From NCBI GenBank assembly GCA_913058025.1, contig CAJXPN010000227.1, forward strand, positions 1 through 7,015: a stretch of 7,015 nt of DNA. Direction: 5' to 3'. Below, in pieces: positions 4,386-7,015 of this stretch. Made by a program: the position numbers and the translations under genes. This DNA is from an uncultured Myxococcales bacterium. Its GTDB lineage: Bacteria > Myxococcota_A > Bradymonadia > Bradymonadales > Bradymonadaceae. The stretch's first letter is position 1. Each line of letters opens with the position of its first letter. Under the pieces are notes generated by a model. The model searched no databases. It saw only the letters and a program-made list of their open reading frames with translations, and was not told where the DNA came from.

Positions 4386-6356
4386 ATGATGAGAATGATG
4401 TCGGATCGGAGCGCGGCGCTGGCTGCTGCATGTGCCGCCGCCGCCGTGTGTCTGTCGAGCGGCTGCGGCCTCTTCGGCGCGATCGAGCCGCCGCAGTCTC
4501 AGGTCGACGGCGGGCAGGTCGACGGCGGCGTGGACTCGGACGCGCAGGTCGCGGACGCGCAGGTCGCGGACCCGGACGCGTCGGCCGCGGACGCCGCGGC
4601 AGACGCCGGCCCGATCGAGTGCGACGTCCCCGCCGAGCTCGTCGCGCGCTCCGACGAGCGCGCGCGCGGTGGCGAGACCTACCACGCGACGCCCGAGCTC
4701 GCGCGGTGCGCCGTGACGCGTTGGAGCAAGACCTACGGCCCGGACACGCTGAGCGTGGACGGGCGTACGGGCGCGGTCATCTGGTACGTCGCGGACGAGA
4801 TACCCACCGAGAGCTTCCACGTGGGGATCGAGGGTCAGGACGCGTGCGGTGGGGTGGTCCGAGACACCTGGGTCGTCACGCTCGGCGACCGCGCGATCCT
4901 GCGCGTGGGCTTCGACCAGACGTACAAGACCTTACGCAGCGCGTTCGCCGCGGCGTCGTTCGGCGACACGATCATCGTGGACAATGGCACCTACCAGGGC
5001 GAAGAGAACAACCTGAGCGCCAACGGCACACCCGCGGGGCAGCCCCCCTCCGGCACCGAGGACGCGTTCACGACCGTGATCGCCCAGGACCCCGGCGAGG
5101 TCACCCTCCAGAGCTCGCTCTTCTGGGTCGGCAAGTGGGGGGGGCTGAGCCACGTCGCCGTCAAGGGGATCCTCTTCGACGGGAGCGTGGGCTTGAACAC
5201 CTCGTTCGACGACGCCCCTCGCCCCCACCACTTCAAGTTCGTCGACCTCGGCACGCGCTCCGGGTTCTGGATCTCGAACTCCGACGACGTGCTCGTCGAG
5301 GGCTGCTACGCGTTCGGTGACGGGCGCTACAAGCTGAGCGCCTTCAGGTCCGAGCGCGTGATCTTCCGTCGGTGCGTCATGAGGTTGGACCACGCGCCGC
5401 TCGAGGGCCAGGAGGCGCCCTTTGGAGGCGCCTCCGCCTACTCCTCGGACGATGTGGTCTTCCAGAACGTCCTCGACATCGACTCCGACCAGGCCGACGC
5501 CTACCCCCTCGGTGAGATCACCGGCGCGTTCTCCGTGCCCACGACCTCCGGGGCCAGCCGACGGATCGTCTACGAGCGCGGCGTCGTGCTCAACAACGCC
5601 ACCAAGTTCGGCAGCTACGACGACAACAACGGCCTCGCTGAGGTCGAATACCGCAACATCGTCGCCTGGGACTTCGACGTCGTCGCCGGGCTCCCCGACC
5701 TCACCCATGGCTTCGGTCAGGGCACCTTCGACCATATGACGTTCGGCCAGATCCGCACGGAGGGAGACGTCGCCGGGATCGTTCAGGGCATCTTCAACGG
5801 TTGGGGCGGCAACCGCGACGAGTTCAAGAACAGCTTCTTCAGCCACATCCAGCTGCCGCTCTTCTACCAGGTCGAGGCGCTCTCCTATAATGCGTTCCAC
5901 GACGTCGCCGAGTACGCGTTCGATGGCGCCGAGCACCGCCCCGACACGTTCGTGCAGGTCGAATCGAGGGAGCAGGTGCTCACGCACCTGCCGCGCGTGA
6001 ACGCCGGCTCCCCGCTCGACGGGGCCGCGGACGACGGTGGCGCCATCGGCGCCACCGTCATGACCTTCGTGGGCCGCTCAGGCACGTTCCACGGCGAGGA
6101 CGGCTGGAATGAGGAGACCGACATCCCGATGTGGCCCTTCCCCCACGAGGACGTCATCGCAAGGCACATGCGCGCGTACACCTTCGACGGCGTACTCCAG
6201 GACGGCCGCGGCGTCTCGGTCACCGGCGACCGGGGCTTCGCCGCGTCGGGTGCGGCCGCCCTCGACGGCGGGGCCCAGACGCTGACGACCTACATCTGGG
6301 AGTACCTCGGCGCGCCGTGCCCCGCCGAGATCTGCCGAGGCCGGAGGGAGCGGTGA
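4386..6356 (+). CDS. Secreted lipoprotein with Ig-like domain and right-handed beta-helix
   Basis: This 656-residue protein begins with a lipoprotein signal peptide: MMRMM, an Ala-rich core, and the lipobox LSSGC with Cys27 as lipidation site. Gly at +2, not Asp, fits outer-membrane sorting. Residues 34-76 are a flexible linker of VDGG, DAQVA and AADA units, built partly from direct repeats in the DNA (4500-4528, 4539-4568). Residues about 80-166 look like an Ig-like domain (SVDGRTGAVIWYVADE; Cys79, Cys108 and Cys154). From about 172 a right-handed parallel beta-helix follows, opening TYKTLRSAFAAASFGDTIIV and running through VLVEGCYAFGDGRYK and VIFRRCVMR to DGGAIGATV. The end has TTYIWEYLGAPCPAEICR. 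I chose the ATG at 4386 because GAGG lies six bases upstream and the signal peptide is then normal; an ATG at 4359 would add nine residues. The fold occurs in polysaccharide lyases and surface adhesins, but I see no catalytic motif I can name. It probably acts on the cell surface. Confidence 0.85.
   Translation: MMRMMSDRSAALAAACAAAAVCLSSGCGLFGAIEPPQSQVDGGQVDGGVDSDAQVADAQVADPDASAADAAADAGPIECDVPAELVARSDERARGGETYHATPELARCAVTRWSKTYGPDTLSVDGRTGAVIWYVADEIPTESFHVGIEGQDACGGVVRDTWVVTLGDRAILRVGFDQTYKTLRSAFAAASFGDTIIVDNGTYQGEENNLSANGTPAGQPPSGTEDAFTTVIAQDPGEVTLQSSLFWVGKWGGLSHVAVKGILFDGSVGLNTSFDDAPRPHHFKFVDLGTRSGFWISNSDDVLVEGCYAFGDGRYKLSAFRSERVIFRRCVMRLDHAPLEGQEAPFGGASAYSSDDVVFQNVLDIDSDQADAYPLGEITGAFSVPTTSGASRRIVYERGVVLNNATKFGSYDDNNGLAEVEYRNIVAWDFDVVAGLPDLTHGFGQGTFDHMTFGQIRTEGDVAGIVQGIFNGWGGNRDEFKNSFFSHIQLPLFYQVEALSYNAFHDVAEYAFDGAEHRPDTFVQVESREQVLTHLPRVNAGSPLDGAADDGGAIGATVMTFVGRSGTFHGEDGWNEETDIPMWPFPHEDVIARHMRAYTFDGVLQDGRGVSVTGDRGFAASGAAALDGGAQTLTTYIWEYLGAPCPAEICRGRRER
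5411..5435. repeat. Direct repeat ending in a 12-base palindrome
   Basis: GGAGGCGCC at 5411-5419 recurs at 5424-5432, where it forms the start of the perfect palindrome GGAGGCGCCTCC (5424-5435). It lies inside the lipoprotein gene and encodes part of EAPFGGAS, so it may be chance in GC-rich coding DNA. Confidence 0.5.
6033..6059. repeat. Perfect 12-base inverted repeat with 3-base loop
   Basis: GACGGTGGCGCC (6033-6044) and its exact complement (6048-6059) flank ATC inside the lipoprotein gene, encoding DGGAIGATV near the end of the beta-helix. The transcript could form a very stable hairpin about 300 bases before the stop codon. No T-run follows, so it is not a standard terminator. Confidence 0.7.
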
Positions 6357-6402
6357 TCCGAACCGCGCCGCCGCGAGCCCTGGACCCCGAGCTCTGCACG
6401 AC

Positions 6403-6960
6403 ATGACCCCAACGGCACGCTACGAGTCCTACCGCGACGCCCTCGCCGACGTCCCCAAACCGTGCGCCCTCGTCGACCTCGATCGCATGGCCCACAACGC
6501 CCGGCTCGTGCGCGACTACTCGGGCGGCGCGCGCGTGCGCCTGGGCAGCAAGTCGCTGCGGTGCGCCGGCGTGATGCGCCGGCTGCTCGACTCCCACGAC
6601 GCGTTCGAGGGCCTGCTGTGCTTCACGGCCGCCGAGGCGACGTGGCTGTCTCGGGGCGGCTTCGACGACCTCCTCGTCGCGTACCCGACCTGGGACCGCG
6701 GCCAGATCGAGGCCGTGGCCGCCGCCGTGAACGAAGGCGCGCGGATCACGCTAATGGCCGACGCCCCCGAGCACCTCGAGCGCTACGCCGAGGTCGCGCG
6801 GCGCCTGGGCGCGGCGCTCCCGGTGTGCCTCGATCTGGACATGGGGACGCGCCACCTGGGGCTCCACTTCGGCGCGCAGCGGACGACGCTGCGCGAGCCC
6901 GGCGACGTGCTCGCGCTCTGCGCCCGCGTCGCCGACGACCCGAACCTCACGCTCGACGCC
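6403..6960 (+). CDS. Fold-III PLP amino-acid deaminase/aldolase (alanine racemase N-terminal type), 3' end cut off
   Basis: These 186 residues are the N-terminal half of a family annotated as amino acid deaminase/aldolase, related to D-threonine aldolase and D-serine dehydratase. Such enzymes bind pyridoxal phosphate in an alanine-racemase-like barrel and are often about 370-420 residues long. Visible blocks are CALVDLDRMAHNARL (21-35), RVRLGSKSLRC (44-54) with Lys50 as the likely PLP lysine, LLCFTAAEATWLSRGGFDDL then LVAYPTWDRG (71-100), and PVCLDLDMGTRHLGLH (140-155). The reading continues into the adapter, where residues after Ala186 are artificial. The ATG at 6403 lies 46 bases after the lipoprotein stop, with only a weak GAG-type Shine-Dalgarno, so it may be cotranscribed with that gene. 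A degenerate copy of its first 84 bases lies at 4106-4189. The family is fairly sure; the substrate is unknown. Confidence 0.87.
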
Positions 6961-7015
6961 GTCTCTTATACACATCTGACGCTGCCGACGATCTACTCTG
7001 TGTAGATCTCGGTGG
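6961..7015 (+). other. Reverse-complement Nextera Read 1 adapter with i5 index and partial P5
   Basis: Bases 6961-6977 are the reverse complement of the Tn5 mosaic end, lacking or mismatching its outermost base (C, not T, at 6960). Bases 6978-6991 are the adapter overhang, 6992-6999 (TCTACTCT) the i5 index, and 7000-7015 the start of P5. The index read in forward sense, AGAGTAGA, matches my memory of Nextera i5 index 504. This is synthetic; genomic sequence ends at 6958-6960. The tail SYTHLTLPTIYSV in the overlapping frame is entirely artificial. Confidence 0.99.

Noticed and set aside
3828..4820. A 330-codon open frame on the minus strand
   Set aside because: It is antisense to the LRR end, the aldolase remnant and the lipoprotein signal region, with no recognisable motif and Arg-rich composition.
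6961..6979. Tn5 mosaic end as a sign of a natural transposon
   Set aside because: It is the hyperactive mosaic end joined directly to Illumina overhang, index and P5 sequence, so it is synthetic. No transposase gene is present.
6403..7005. A 200-residue complete aldolase-like protein ending in SYTHLTLPTIYSV
   Set aside because: The last 14 residues and the stop codon come from the sequencing adapter. The gene is truncated, not short.
1..7015. CRISPR arrays, tRNA, rRNA, riboswitches, phage or defence genes
   Set aside because: I found no regular spaced repeats, no tRNA-like cloverleaf or rRNA core, and no nuclease, integrase or toxin-antitoxin motif on either strand.

Overview
The window is about 6.9 kb of genomic DNA (34 to about 6960) with uncut Illumina Nextera/Tn5 library adapter at both ends. 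The left 33 bases are the Read 1 transposase adapter. The right 55 bases are its reverse complement, followed by an 8-base i5 index and part of P5. The genes at both edges are therefore cut by library preparation, and any protein tail read into the adapter is false.

The genomic part is very GC-rich and consistently biased to G/C at third codon positions. Several traits suggest a Myxococcota-type (Polyangia-like) bacterium: a lipoprotein with an Asp/Ala/Gly-rich linker before an Ig-like fold and a beta-helix, a PhaR-type regulator with a long Pro/Ala/Gly-rich tail, and a ribonuclease-inhibitor-type LRR protein. This placement is inference from protein style; there is no marker gene.

Left block (34-2334, minus strand, transcribed right to left): a PhaR-type polyhydroxyalkanoate regulator, then a short-chain dehydrogenase/reductase, then a YqgE/AlgH (UPF0301) protein that runs off the left edge. 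The regulator and reductase could serve polyester storage, but no PhaA, PhaC or phasin gene is present to confirm it. The 219-base gap between them gives a transcript that is almost pure A and C, holds a 14-base direct repeat, and looks like a Rho loading region. yqgE has a plausible promoter of its own.

Right block (2623-6960, plus strand, divergent): a decayed class I methyltransferase pseudogene; an intact LRR protein with its own promoter and a perfect Shine-Dalgarno; an 84-base degenerate copy of the start of the amino-acid aldolase/deaminase gene; a 656-residue secreted lipoprotein with a right-handed beta-helix; and the 5' half of the intact fold-III PLP aldolase/deaminase gene, cut by the right adapter.

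The most interesting biology is at 4106-6486. The degenerate aldolase start lies right after the LRR stop codon, and the lipoprotein gene sits between it and the intact copy, as if a gene had been inserted into, or had replaced most of, one of two tandem copies. Together with the methyltransferase wreck this marks 2.6-6.5 kb as a rearranged, accessory stretch. I found no RNA gene, CRISPR array, transposase, integrase or clear novel multi-gene system.
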